Assembly (NCBI GenBank): GCA_022749755.1
Contig: CM040452.1
Span: forward strand, 20,354,350-20,418,349
Source of the DNA: Azadirachta indica
Lineage: Eukaryota; Streptophyta; Magnoliopsida; Sapindales; Meliaceae
Length of the DNA stretch: 64,000 bases
Reading direction: 5' to 3'
Positions 24,365 through 35,750 of the stretch are shown one piece after another. The notes beneath the pieces were generated by a model. The model was not told the DNA's origin, searched no databases, and saw only the letters and a list, made by a program, of their open reading frames with translations. The translations under genes and the position numbers were made by a program. Every line of letters begins with the position of its first letter. Within the stretch, counting starts at the first letter, position 1.

Positions 24365-24534
24365 AGTTCAAATGTACCTAACCCAACATGCATTCACAAG
24401 GCATTAATTATTTCCATGAAATATAAATCCGGCAAAACATTGAGAACATTCCCTCTAAGATTTTAAACACATCAAGTTACTGACAGCAGCCAGACTAGTT
24501 TGACCCTTGAGCTTCTTCCTCTCTCTATATATAT
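24365..24534 (+). promoter_or_regulatory. Proximal promoter of peptide gene 4
   Basis: AGTTCAAATGTACCTAACCC (24365-24384) is identical over 20 bases to the block before gene 1. Then come GTTACTGACAGCAGCCAGAC near 24476 and a TATA box CTCTCTATATATATCC (about 24519-24534), roughly 110 bases before the ATG. Confidence 0.55.
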
Positions 24535-24643
24535 CCTCGTATTTCAATTTTTGAAGTACCAAATCACAGCCGAAATCAATATCCTCAACAAAACTTCAGT
24601 ACATCCCCTCAAAATCCCTCATATTTTCTCTCCTCCAGTTTAC

Positions 24644-24904
24644 ATGGCTTCTTTCTGCAAAACAGCACTTGTCTTTTTTCTTTTCACTGTCTTCCTTATG
24701 CCTTCTCTGGAAGGCAGAAAACTGCTGAGCTTGAACAAAATGGAGGTACCTGTTTTGGAGGACAAAACAGCTCCTCCTTCTGGTGAAGAACTTGGTTATA
24801 AGATGGCCGCAAATGAAAGGTTGACTACCATGCACATTAATGCGGAGGTTGCTGAACGAAATTTGCAGTCTGTTCCAAGCCCTGGAATTGGAAATATTAA
24901 GTAG
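24644..24904 (+). CDS. Secreted PIP/CEP-like peptide precursor, copy 4
   Basis: Encodes 86 aa. The signal peptide MASFCKTALVFFLFTVFLMP is followed by SLEGRKLLSLNKMEVPVLED, a middle with GEELGYKMAANERLTTMHIN (close to copy 3) and AEVAERNLQ before the conserved SVPSPGIG. The end is changed: the usual final His is Asn and two more residues follow (N-I-K). In CEP and PIP peptides the last His is highly conserved, so this copy may make an altered ligand, be processed differently, or be losing function. The start is chosen as for copy 3; the longer frame from 24500 runs through the TATA box and leader. Confidence 0.75.
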   Translation: MASFCKTALVFFLFTVFLMPSLEGRKLLSLNKMEVPVLEDKTAPPSGEELGYKMAANERLTTMHINAEVAERNLQSVPSPGIGNIK

Positions 24905-26200
24905 ACAAAATAAATGCTTTCTCTCTCAAAAATAAATATCTACCCATGCATACAAGTTTGTTAATAAACCCATATGCATATTTTAGTGATTTATCGTGTT
25001 TTATTTCGTCTGCTATGTTCAAAGTTACGTTGCTTTTAAAAGTTTATAATAAACCAGTTTGGCCAAGCATGCATCCTCTTTGGACGGCCCCTTGTCATTT
25101 GTAACCATATATATATATATATATATATATATATCATCAAGTATTTGAAATGCTTGGGGTTCTTTTCACTACTTGTAATAATTATATATAGACGCTGTTA
25201 TTTATATTTTTTTGGGCGATGGTGTTACATTGTTAAAATTTTAATGGCTACAATATAATTATCTTAATTAATATACTTAATTAGCTTCATATCCGGTCCA
25301 AAAATGATGTCTTTTTCATTTGAAATATGCACAAAATAAGCTAATCAACGTATAAATTTGTATTCATATATATCATTAATTCTTGCAAACCCAATTATTT
25401 CTGAAGATGTTATAAAGAAATATAAATTAACTAATGTTACAATTTTGAAGTATTATCATAAATTTTTAATCTCAAAAAAAAAAAAAAAACAATTTAATAC
25501 AAAGTTCGCCAATATTTTGAATTCTAGCACAATACTTGATTGGAAACGTAAAAATTACCTTACGGTTTGTGTTATATGTACTCGACACTTGAGTGTTTGT
25601 TTATGTTTTTCAATACAAAAGAGGACTCTTTTGTGTTCTAGTGGCATTTTGGACATACCGTATCAATTGAAGGCCAAAAACTAACAAAATGAAAATAACA
25701 TTTGGATGGCCAATTGTTTATATGTTCTCAAATAAAGATTTTTCAGTTTTTCATTTGCCTCAAATAATCTAATTTTATTGAAATGACTGAATTATTCTCA
25801 TAATAATATTGAATTTGTTTTAATATTAAAAAACGTGGATCTATTTGATACAAATAAAAATGTTGTTATTATTTGAGAAAATGTAACAATATAGGGACCT
25901 ACATGTTATTCCCCTGATTGAGGAAAACTCCAGTTTTCTCCGGCATTGCTCGTTCCTGTGTAAGTGCAAAAAAAAAAATATGAAAGGGAAGCTGGTCAAA
26001 ATTGGCAATAAATAGCTGAATCTTCGAAAATCTGCCGTTTCATACTTGAAAGCTTGTAAAATTTCTCTTCCATGCAATGAATTTCTCTTCATCGCCATGA
26101 ATGTCTTCGCATTGAACAGAAATCTTGTCGATGCAGAGAATCGCGCTGTGGCCGTCAACCGGAAAGTCAGGGCATTACAAACTCAGCATTACTGCAGTAG

Positions 26201-26210
<10 letters not shown>

Positions 26211-26250
<40 letters not shown>
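26211..26250. repeat. (ATT)n microsatellite
   Basis: About thirteen uninterrupted ATT units. Confidence 0.95.
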
Positions 26251-26304
26251 CAAAGCTTTTTTTTCTTTTTTAATTTTCTTCTCACCGCAGGATTCACTCA
26301 TATG

Positions 26305-26400
26305 AAGGATATATTCAGCTGGAGGGAGGAAGAGGAAGTGCTGATCAGCAATCTGTATTTTCGAAAAACCCGGACAGGTGACTTCTGCTACTTGAGTTTT
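26305..26400. repeat. Duplicated 3' flank shared with the intact kinase gene
   Basis: GGATATATTCAGCTGGAG and, further on, TTTTCGAAAA followed by ACCCGGACAGGTGA and TTCTGCTACTT match 31058-31150 in the same orientation, 4.75 kb away. This is what remains of one tandem unit carrying a receptor kinase gene plus its 3' flank. Confidence 0.6.
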
Positions 26401-27097
26401 AAGAGTATATTATTAATATAGAGCAACTTGGTGTATTCTGGAATTATGAATATTCATTTCATTCCCTGTTGTGTTGTATTTTCTTGGGTAATAAGTCTAT
26501 ATGTGTAAGAAAAAGAAAGTTGCTAGGTGTAGAGGAAAGAAATCTTATGTAGGATAAAATCTATAGGGATTGAGTGAGATTTGATATTTAAGTTCTTTAA
26601 CTTTTTGAGTGTAAAGCTATTGTGAGAGGATATCATAAGCTGATACCAACATCAACCTCACCATCACAATTCCTTGGACGTATGCACATTGGATGAATCA
26701 TATTGATTCTTGTTATTTGTTTATTTTATTAGAGCATGGAAATTTGTTGTAATAGATAGTTTATGAGACACCTTTGAAACAAAAGGGGCCCAGTTAAGTC
26801 TTAGAGAGCACAGCAAAAGAACAAAATGAAATTTGTATACCTTATAAATCATGATAGAAAATCATGTGTGTTTTGAAGTACCACCCTTATTCTGGCCTTG
26901 TGGTGTTATGAAATTAGCTGAGTGAAATATGCAATACCAACAGAAGTATGGCAAACATTTGTCAAATAATTTGTCTGGAAAGACCTGATAAGATTCAGAA
27001 AAATAATACATATAAACACAGTAGAATGATATGAGCCATAGGAGATGACAGAGCTACTTTATTCTAATCGTATAATAAGTAATTACCTGATATAAAA

Positions 27098-29560
27098 TTA
27101 TACATACAATCTTATAGGTGGCAATCTTCTGGGTCCTGATAATGTTGAAGCCATGATAGGAGATGAATCACCTGGTTTGGCCTCTTGGGATATTTCCACG
27201 TGGAGAAAACCTAAGAAACTATAGTCGGTAACAGGTTCCAGATTTGTCAAACCCACTAAGACCTTGACCAACATTGATGCAGAAGGCCTTTTATGCAAAT
27301 TTGTTTTAAGCATGAAATGGCTATAGGATCATCTTCACGGCATCTTCTTTATGGCTTTGTGTATCCTCACTTTGTTTATCAACTAGATCAGAAAGTTGAT
27401 CTGCTTCTGCCTTGGTTTTGCAGTATCAATTAAATAATCACCATTCTTGGGATTAGAACTTCTCCTCCCACAAATGATTTCTCAGATCACAAATCCAAAG
27501 CTATAAATATCGACCTTCACAGTGATACTGTTCCCCCTAGTCAACTCAGGAGTCATGTATCCTGGAGTTCCCTTCAGCATAGTCGATACATGAGATTGAT
27601 CATTTTTAATTAATCTAGCTAATCCAAAATCAGAAATCTTAACATTGAAATCTTTATCCAGAAGGATATTTTGAGGTTTGATGTCAAAATGAATGATATT
27701 TGGATTGCAGTAATCATGCAAATACTCTAGTCCCTTGGCTATTTGAATGACAATTTTCTTTCTCGTTTCCCAGGTAAGAGTTTGTGCCCGGTTTTGATGG
27801 AAAATCCATTTATGCAGAGATCCATTGCTGATGTACTCATAAACCAACAGTCTGTTTGATCTTTCAGCACAATAACCAACAAGCCTTACCAGATTAAAAT
27901 GGTGAATGTTGCCTAGTGTTTCAACCTCAGACAGTAATTCTTTCTCTCCTTGGTTCTCACCAGAATATAAGCGCTTCACTGCAACTTTAGTGCCAGCATC
28001 AAGAAATCCTTCCAAAACAGACCCAAAGCCTCCATGACCAAGCCTAACCTGAAAGTCCCACATGGCAGATTTCTTAACTTCTAAAGAGAACTTCAAATGG
28101 GTTGCCACATGAACTAAAGACTCTTCATTGGAGTTTGTTCTCCTTCGTCCTTTCCGCCATCTAATATAAAAAGTAATACTTGCTGCAGTAATCAAAAGTA
28201 GAAAGGCAGAAACAGACAACGCCAACAAGAAAAGCAGAGACATTTTATTTTGATACAGTGGCTTTTGTACCTTGATGAATGTGATGTTGTTATAACCGGA
28301 AATCTCTTTGTTACTATTCCTCAGAGTATGAAGTGCTGTTGGTAAAGAACAATTGCCAATAGAGAGGTTTCCTTTGTATCTGAACAAGGCAGCTTTGCGA
28401 GAACAATTTCTCAGGCGTTCCCTTTTGCAGCTCTCTACATCGACATCAAAAAGGTAAGGGACAAACTGAAAGTAATTAACATTTTCAAGCTTTAGAAAAT
28501 GTTGCAGCTGCTTGTCTTGGCATGTCAAATGAGTAACCTCTATGCATGAAAAGCCATTATACTTATCAATTGACTCCTTAAAATGACTTGAACTTCCAGG
28601 ACAACTACATTGATCATCAGAACAGACCCCGTAATTGCCACATTTAGTGGGGTAAATGCAGTTGCTGTATTGTTCATTCCTTGAGAGATCAAAATTTTCT
28701 ACATACCCATTAGCAGGTTGATAAATATTCAGGTGCCCATCTGGTTCCAGCCTTATGTAGTGAAACTTTTTCCTGTCTGTCTCAAAGGTCACATGATTGT
28801 TAGAGTAATTGTATACAAGTCCATGTTGAAAAATATTCATATATGGAATAGTTTGATATGATTGTGCGATACTCAAATTGAAAAACTTGAATGCTTTCAG
28901 GAGATAAAGTGAGACCGAAATTGCCTGTGGATAGATTGGAAGGTGAAACGGTAGAAATCAACTGTTTGTGAATATGCAAGCGCTGTCCCGGGAGCCGGGT
29001 GTTGGTTGGATTAAGAAAGGACTGCCAATGCCATTTTTATCAGCATCGTAAAGCTTCAAGTTTTCATTGCCATCCAAAGTCATGTGTGTAACTTTGTTGC
29101 CCGAGATTTCAGTAGACCAAACTTGAGAACCATCTACATCTGTCAAGATCAAATTTCCATCAGCAGATAATTCAAGTTTGGCATTCTATTTGATGGGAAA
29201 ATTTCCATTGGCAAACCAGAGAATAACTGGTGGTTGATTATAGTGTTCTGGTGATGAACTGATCCATCCCAGGAACCTCATTGTTGCAAGTTAGAAGATT
29301 TCTTCAGTTGCATTTTTAAAAAAACCAAAAGCAAACTTTGGGTGGCCAGTTTTGTTATTGTTATGCACGATGATGGTTCTGACTTGAGTACCGTCCAAGA
29401 AGTTGAAACTCTCTCTTGCAGAATGTTGGTTGTTTTGCCAAGAGTTGATCACTGCTGTCGCAGATGCTTGGTTTACAAGAATGGCAGTTGTTGTATAAAG
29501 ATTAAGGAAGAACGAGAGTACTGCAAACACATATCCTAATTTCAGACCAGCTGCATCCAT
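27098..29560 (-). pseudogene. Broken G-type lectin receptor-like kinase (SD2-like), copy A
   Basis: A relative of the intact copy B, read from about 29560 (MDAAGLKLGYVFAVLSFFLN, signal peptide) to 27098. Fragments in order are the lectin start (INSWQNNQHSARESFNFLDG), lectin end (ILTDVDGSQVWSTEISGNKV), EGF/PAN (CIYPTKCGNYGVCSDDQC), membrane segment (LLFLLALSVSAFLLLITAAS), kinase (RLGHGGFGSV, VAVKRL, HFDIKPQNILLD, DFGLARLI) and the C-terminal tail. Breaks are a stop after the lectin N-terminal third near 29291, frame changes near 28960-28880, TGA in place of a Leu codon after FGFVI (27480-27482), a one-base loss near 27415 and another near 27330. With stops on both sides of the kinase it cannot make a full receptor. 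Read-through or a secreted lectin fragment remains formally possible. Confidence 0.85.
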
Positions 29561-31363
29561 GTCTTTTTTTTTTTCGCTTGTTTCCCTCTGCAAGCATTGT
29601 ACTACATCTATGTATATTTACTGATTTCAGCTTAAGCAAGGGAGAACAGTAGCAAAAGCAAATTATTTACTGGTTGAGTTGTTTCTCTTTTCTTGGACTC
29701 GTGTGGTGGGATATTGTAGTCGGCAAAATGAAAGCTGTTATATTTGATGAGTATAAGCCTCTACAAAGTAGCGGCTATTGATCCCATATTATAAATGAAA
29801 ACTGCCTTCTGACATTGTATTAATGATATGTTTGGGAATTATCATACAAATTATTCATCAAACATTTTATCACTTGTTCTTGCTTTTGTTTGAATCGAGT
29901 AGAAGTGCAAAGATCCTAAACATATTGATGTTATGGCTTTTAATCTTTTGGAATAAAATCACTCTCCTATAGTGGATAGTGGATCAATATCATCAGCCAA
30001 ACAACAAGAAATGTCTATTGAAAATAGTATTTGTTATAATTTTAAATTATACATAACATAACATATTCAAATATTTCCTGAATTAATTTAGACCTTGCAC
30101 TCGATCGGGAATGGAGAATTCTTGGTATTGAAATACTTAAAATAAATGATTGCATATAATGAATGCATTAACCCAAAATTTGATTCATTAAAGACGGTTA
30201 AAATTGTTATTTTCTGAACTATCGGCACTAAATGTCTTCCTAAACTTTGGACTATTCATTAAACTTTGTATATTTCAGCAACACCGTCGTTATACTGGGA
30301 ATGTCCGCCTACAGATTATATGGTGTTCTGCAGCTTCTATTAAGTTCCAATATTGTCCATCCAAAGAACTCATTTATTGGTCCATATCGTCAATATCTAC
30401 TTGGGTTTTCTCATAGATAATATTTAAAAAAAAATGAGTGAATATAAATTAAATGAGAAATTTAGATGCGAACTAATTTAAATTCCAAAATTTTGAATTA
30501 TACGATAAATGAACATTTTTGAAATTTGATATATATTTTAAAGAGCTTCTCCCTTGGTCAAAAATAAATAAATAAATAAAAATAAAATAAAATGCTCGAA
30601 TTTATGTAATTTGTATGTTTTAGAATTTAGATTAGGGCGATGTGGACCAGTGTATAAAGCTAGCGTTTTACTTTTGTAGTGACGGCTCTAAATAATCCAA
30701 CCCGGAAATGCACAAAGAAACTTGTCTTAAGCACCCAGTCAAGACAGCTTGAGGTGTTCAAATACAGTTTACCTCAATCCGAATGAGAAGAAACAGGACA
30801 TTGACAGAAGACAGTTACCTTTTCTGAAATTTTATGTTTCAGACTTTATGCACTTACATAATGAGAACTCTATGGTTCGTTTAAGATTGAGGTATCGTAA
30901 TTTTTATTCTTTAGTGTACTACTAGAAATATCTAAGTAAATGATACTGCAGAGTTTATTTAGAAGATGATGCGAGATCACTTACTATTTCAGGTACATGA
31001 TTCTGTTATGAGACAATAATTTTTTTTTTGGGTTATTTTCTTTTCACTCTTTAGAAGAATATATTCAGCTGGAGTGAGGAAGGAAATTGTTGATCCATGG
31101 TTACTCAAGCAATTTGGTCTTTTCGAAAACCTGGACAGGTGAATTCTGCTACTTTGAGTCTTGAGAATTATGTTTTATATATGTAGAAATTCAAGATTGA
31201 TTCTCAAAGCATGAACAAATATTTGCTTATTTAAGGTTCGAAAAAATGTTACTTTGCCAGAAGAACAGAACAGAGCAGATGAGTGCATAGGAGATATACG
31301 GGCACCATAGAGATTACCTTATATAAAAATATAAATAGTTAAATGCAATCTTATCTGCACAGA
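29561..31363. other. Intergenic region between kinase copies A and B
   Basis: The first 250 or so bases after 29560 are the copy A promoter and resemble that of copy B (TTTCAGCTTAAGCAAGG and GTGGGATATTGTAG against TTTCAGCTGAAGCAAGG and GTGGGATATTAATAG). Around 31058-31150 lies the second copy of the shared 3' flank. No other gene seen. Confidence 0.5.
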
Positions 31364-33829
31364 TCATCTAGGTCCCGAGAGTGCTGATGCTATAACAGGA
31401 GATTTATCAATTGGATTGGCTTCTTCGGGTGTTTCCTGATGAGCAAAATTTAAGAAGCTATAGTCAGTCACAGGTTCCAAATTTGTCAAACCCTCCAAGA
31501 CCTTGACCAGCATTGATGCAGAAGGCCTTCTATACAATTTTGTTTTTAAGCATGAAATGGCAATCTGTATCATTTTCGCTGCATCTTCTATATGTCTTTG
31601 CATATCCTCACTTCGTTTATCAACTAGATCAGAAAGCTGACCTCCTTCTGCTTTGATCTTCACAGTATCAATTAAATAATCACCAAGCCCAGGGTTAGAA
31701 CTTTTTCTCCCACAAATAATTTCTAAGATTACGATTCCAAAGCTATAAATATCTATCTTTGCAGTGATGTTGTTCCCTCTAACCAACTCAGGAGCTATAT
31801 ATCCTGGAGTTCCCTTTGGTGTGGTCAACACATGAGATTGATCATTATGAATCAAAATAGCTAATCCAAAATCAGAAATCTTGACATTGAAATCTTTATC
31901 CAGAAGGATATTTTGAGGTTTGATGTCAAAGTGAATGATATTTGGATTGCAGTAATCATGCAAATACTCTAGTCCCTTCGCTATTTGAACGATAATTTTC
32001 TTCCTTATTGCCCATGTAAGAGTTTGAGCTTCGTTTTGTTGGAAAATCCATTTATCCAGAGATCCATTGCACATGTACTCATAAACTAAAAGTCTGTTTG
32101 ATCTTTCTGCACAATAACCAACAAGTCTTACCAGATTAAAATGGTGAACGTTGCCTATCGTCTTGACCTCAGACAGAAATTCTTTCCTGCCTTGGTTCTC
32201 ACCAGAATATAAGCGCTTGACTGCAACTTTAGTGCCATCATCAAGAAATCCTTCAAAAACGCAACCAAATCCTCCTCGACCAAGTCTAACCTGAAAGTCC
32301 CGCGTGGCAGATTTCATAGCTTCTAAAGAGAACTTCCTCAAATGGTTAGCAACGTCAATTGAAGATTCATCGACGGTGTTGTCTTTCTTTTGTCCCTTGA
32401 CCCTCTTTCCTTTCCACCATCTCATATAGGAAAGGGTACATGCTCCAATGATCAAAATTAGGAAGACAGAAACAGAAAATACCAGCAAGAAAAATAGAGA
32501 CAATGTGCTTTGATCCGGTGGCATCTGTACCTTGATGAATGTCAATGCATTATAATGGGAAATCTCTTTATTACTTTTCCTCAGAGAGTAAAGTTCCGTT
32601 GGTAAAGAACAATTGCCAATTGATACGTTGCTGTGGTATCGGAACAAGGCAGCTTTGCAAGAGCAGTTCCTCATGCAGGCTTTTTTGCAGCTCTCCACAT
32701 CTGTATTGATATGATGAGGGACGAATTCAAAGTAAGTAACACTTTGAAGCTCTAAAAAATTTTGAAGCTGCGTGGCTTGGCATGACAAACGAGTAACTTC
32801 AGCACATGAAAATTCATACTCCACATCTTTTACCTGCTTAAAATAATTTGACTTTCTAGTTCCTGCTCCAGGACAACAGCAATGATCATGAGAGCAGACT
32901 CCATAATGGCCACAATAAGTGGGGTAAATACAGTTTCCGTAATATTGATCTCTGGAGATATCAGAACTTTCTGTATTTCCCTTAGCAAGTTTATAAACAT
33001 TTAGGCGCCCATTTGATTCCAGCCTCATGTAGTGAAAGCTTTTGCCCTGTGTCTTGTAACTCACATAATTGGCATGGTGATGGAATGCCATTCCGTATGG
33101 AAAAGTTTTTCTATATGCAATGGTTTGATATATTTTGGCAGTACTCTGATTGGAAAAAACTCGAATGGCTCCAGGAGATAGAATGAGGAAGAAATTGCCT
33201 GTGGACAGATTTGAAGTTGAAACTGTAGAATGCAATTTTTTGTGAACATGCAAATACTGTCCCGGGAGCCATGTGTTAGTGGGGTGAAGAAAGGACTGCC
33301 ATTGTGCTTTACTCTTGGCATCACAAAGTTTCAAGTTTCCATTTCCCTCCAATGTCATGCGTGTAACGTTTCTGCCAGAGGTATCCGTAGACCAAACCTT
33401 ATGCCCATTTACATCTGTCAGGATCAGATCTCCACCATCAGTTAATTCAAGCTTGGCATTCCCTTTGACAGGAGAATTTCCATTGGCAGACCAGAGAATA
33501 ACTGGTGGAAAATCATGATGTTCAATTGAACTTGTGTATCCAGAGAATCTGATCGTCACAAGATAGAAGACTTCGTCTGTCGAATTTCTCAGAAAGCCGA
33601 AACCAAAAGTTGGGTCCCGGTTCCTGACATATACCAGGATGATTCTGACTTGAGTACCATCATTGAACTGGTAACTCTCTCTCACAGAGAGTTGGTTGTT
33701 TAGCCACGAAGTACCGAGCTTTGCTGTTGTGTGTTTTACGGGAACGGCATTTGCAGTATTAATGTTGAGGAAGATCATGAGTCCTGCAAAGACACATACG
33801 TATTTTAGACAAGCTATATCTGTAGCCAT
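31364..33829 (-). CDS. G-type lectin S-receptor-like Ser/Thr kinase, SD2 type, copy B (intact)
   Basis: An intronless gene for 821 aa, a plasma-membrane receptor kinase. Order: signal peptide 1-28 (MATDIACLKYVCVFAGLMIF...), bulb-type lectin about 67-182, EGF-like about 295-320 (CIYPTYCGHYGVCSHDHC), PAN/apple about 325-430 (Cys-rich, MRNCSCKAALFRY), one membrane span about 442-464, and a kinase about 512-787. Kinase marks are GRGGFG (517-522), Lys538 in VAVKRL, the catalytic motif HFDIKPQN (633-640), DFG (653-655) and GTPGYIAPE. Phe replaces Arg in HRD, so it is a non-RD kinase, a class often tied to immune receptors. After DFGLA it has Ile where copies A and C have Arg. The start is the ATG that aligns with the starts of copies A and C; another in-frame ATG lies 24 bases upstream (33853). 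The ligand is unknown. Confidence 0.93.
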   Translation of the reverse strand: MATDIACLKYVCVFAGLMIFLNINTANAVPVKHTTAKLGTSWLNNQLSVRESYQFNDGTQVRIILVYVRNRDPTFGFGFLRNSTDEVFYLVTIRFSGYTSSIEHHDFPPVILWSANGNSPVKGNAKLELTDGGDLILTDVNGHKVWSTDTSGRNVTRMTLEGNGNLKLCDAKSKAQWQSFLHPTNTWLPGQYLHVHKKLHSTVSTSNLSTGNFFLILSPGAIRVFSNQSTAKIYQTIAYRKTFPYGMAFHHHANYVSYKTQGKSFHYMRLESNGRLNVYKLAKGNTESSDISRDQYYGNCIYPTYCGHYGVCSHDHCCCPGAGTRKSNYFKQVKDVEYEFSCAEVTRLSCQATQLQNFLELQSVTYFEFVPHHINTDVESCKKACMRNCSCKAALFRYHSNVSIGNCSLPTELYSLRKSNKEISHYNALTFIKVQMPPDQSTLSLFFLLVFSVSVFLILIIGACTLSYMRWWKGKRVKGQKKDNTVDESSIDVANHLRKFSLEAMKSATRDFQVRLGRGGFGCVFEGFLDDGTKVAVKRLYSGENQGRKEFLSEVKTIGNVHHFNLVRLVGYCAERSNRLLVYEYMCNGSLDKWIFQQNEAQTLTWAIRKKIIVQIAKGLEYLHDYCNPNIIHFDIKPQNILLDKDFNVKISDFGLAILIHNDQSHVLTTPKGTPGYIAPELVRGNNITAKIDIYSFGIVILEIICGRKSSNPGLGDYLIDTVKIKAEGGQLSDLVDKRSEDMQRHIEDAAKMIQIAISCLKTKLYRRPSASMLVKVLEGLTNLEPVTDYSFLNFAHQETPEEANPIDKSPVIASALSGPR

Positions 33830-35750
33830 GCTGTTGTTTCCCTCGGGAAACATTTAAATACATTGATATGATAGAGTTCCTCTGTCCTCGTTTCAGCTGA
33901 AGCAAGGAAGATGGGTAACAAAAACAAGCTATTGACTGATTAGACATTGTTTCCATATTTTGTTGGACTCTTCTGTAGTGGGATATTAATAGGCGGCAAA
34001 GTGAAAGCTTTTTATTGTTTAAGGGAATAAACCTCTCCGAGATGTCGGCTATTTGATCTTATATTCATAAGTAGAAACTGCTGTAGTAATATTCTGAGGT
34101 GGTCTTACCCAAAAGGGCTTATTTTTCTCTATTTTATTATTATTTAGTATTACTATTGGAAGTGGCGCTGTAGTTCTGTCCGTTATATAAACAGCTTTAA
34201 TTAAATTCATGCATTGTATGTGTCACCCAGTATCCAAAATTCTCATGTATAAGGCTACTTGCTATCGATTTTCAGAAAAGACAAGATGATTGTTACGTAG
34301 TCTACAATGCATGTCAAAGGTTTCGAGGCTGTCTTGTAATAGACATTATTACATTGCTGATAGGGAACTGTCCGCATTTCTGCTCAAGGCTTTTGTACTG
34401 TTTCAGGGCAAAACGGCATCTTGTTTCTCATTCCCACTAGCCGTAACCTTGTCTTTTTTAAGTACTCATGAGTCAAACATTTAAAGATTTTCTATATTTT
34501 TCCATACTGAAAGAAACTAGACATTCACAGAAAAACGTTCGTTGAACTTCAGGAAAACTTCGGTAGCTATTGCTTACCAAACCTTTTAAAAAAGAAGATG
34601 AGGAAGAAGGAAGACTGATCAAAGTACAGGTCTTGATCAATCACTTTTAGCTCTAGTCAATGAAAAGGAGTTGTATTTTAGTTCTAGTGCTAACAAAAAT
34701 CAATGCTAATCACTTGTTCCATTCCACATTTCTGCTGACTTAAAATTTAACCAATCATCACTTACCTAAACCATTTTGGTGTCGTAATTTTGGTCCAAAT
34801 GGCACTGCAAGAGGACCCTGACTGAAATAGATCAGCTTTAATTAATAGGTGGGCAATCCCACCATCGAAAGTCAGAAACAAAACATCGAAGGAAGTCGAA
34901 ATAATATACATAGTATATAGTGACTGAAAAACAATAAAATGGGATGAAAATGAAGCAACAATTCTTAATTATTAATTTCTTATTCTGGTCTTCCATCTCC
35001 GGTAAATTAATTGATTAAACCTTTAGCCGTCTGGAGAAGAGACAAATTTCTACTTTATGGCTGATCTGGTATGAACAGAGACGCCATTTTTTATTGAGTC
35101 AAACAATTATATAAACCGAATGTCCCTCAGTATCATGATCGAAGATACATGAAGAGCTACAGTATATAGAGTAGAAATATTTCCTCTGTAAATTTAGAGT
35201 TCTTGATATATGTGTTATATGCATGGTATTTTTTTTGAAAAACTGCAAGTAATTACAATGAATAAATGTAAACATAATATTTCTGAATAATTCTTTACTC
35301 TATCAAATGGTTAAACTTGATAGAATGTAGGCAATAATCCATCCAAATGTTCAAACACAAAATCATGAAGTTACACTTGTTCCGAATTTGTTATCACTTC
35401 AAAAAAAATTTAAATTTAAAGGTAAATGTTCAAACAATATTATTTAAACTTAACATCAACCAACAGCTAGCAATTAATATTTTGTAATATCATTCCATAT
35501 CAATCGATTTGGAAGGAGTGCACTTCGAGCATTTGCTTATATTGGAGTAGTTTTTATTTTGCCGGCCGTCAATCCCACTGTACATGAGTTAAGCCTTTAT
35601 CCTAACTTTATGCATTAAGTACTAAGTCAAGCATTTTAATACCCCGAAAAGTCAATCTGTTTAACTTCATACCGTCACCCTTTTCCTTGTTTTAGGTGAA
35701 AGGAAGTAATATATAGCCATACTTGCAAGTGGGGAAACAACTAGTAAGCA
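33830..35750. other. Divergent intergenic region between kinase copies B and C
   Basis: 1.9 kb shared by two head-to-head kinase genes. The copy B promoter takes up about the first 250 bases. The rest is AT-rich with no gene or clear repeat. Confidence 0.45.

Larger units (their letters stand above)
24905..27097. other. Intergenic region between the peptide array and the kinase cluster
   Basis: Contains (AT)n at 25107-25134, a poly-A run near 25474, and (ATT)n at 26211-26250 that makes poly-Tyr or poly-Leu artefacts in ORFs. ORFs at 25358-25684 and 25841-26158 match nothing known. From about 26300 the DNA is the duplicated 3' flank of the kinase genes. Confidence 0.45.

Noticed and set aside
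24596..24835. 79-aa ORF antisense to peptide gene 4
   Set aside because: A shadow of the coding strand.
16264..24904. Calling the peptides plain CEPs
   Set aside because: They end like CEPs but lack the F-R-P-T-x-P-G part of the CEP domain, and the S-x-P-S core points as much to PIPs.
25841..26421. ORFs with poly-Leu or poly-Tyr stretches
   Set aside because: The homopolymers are the (ATT)n microsatellite read in different frames.
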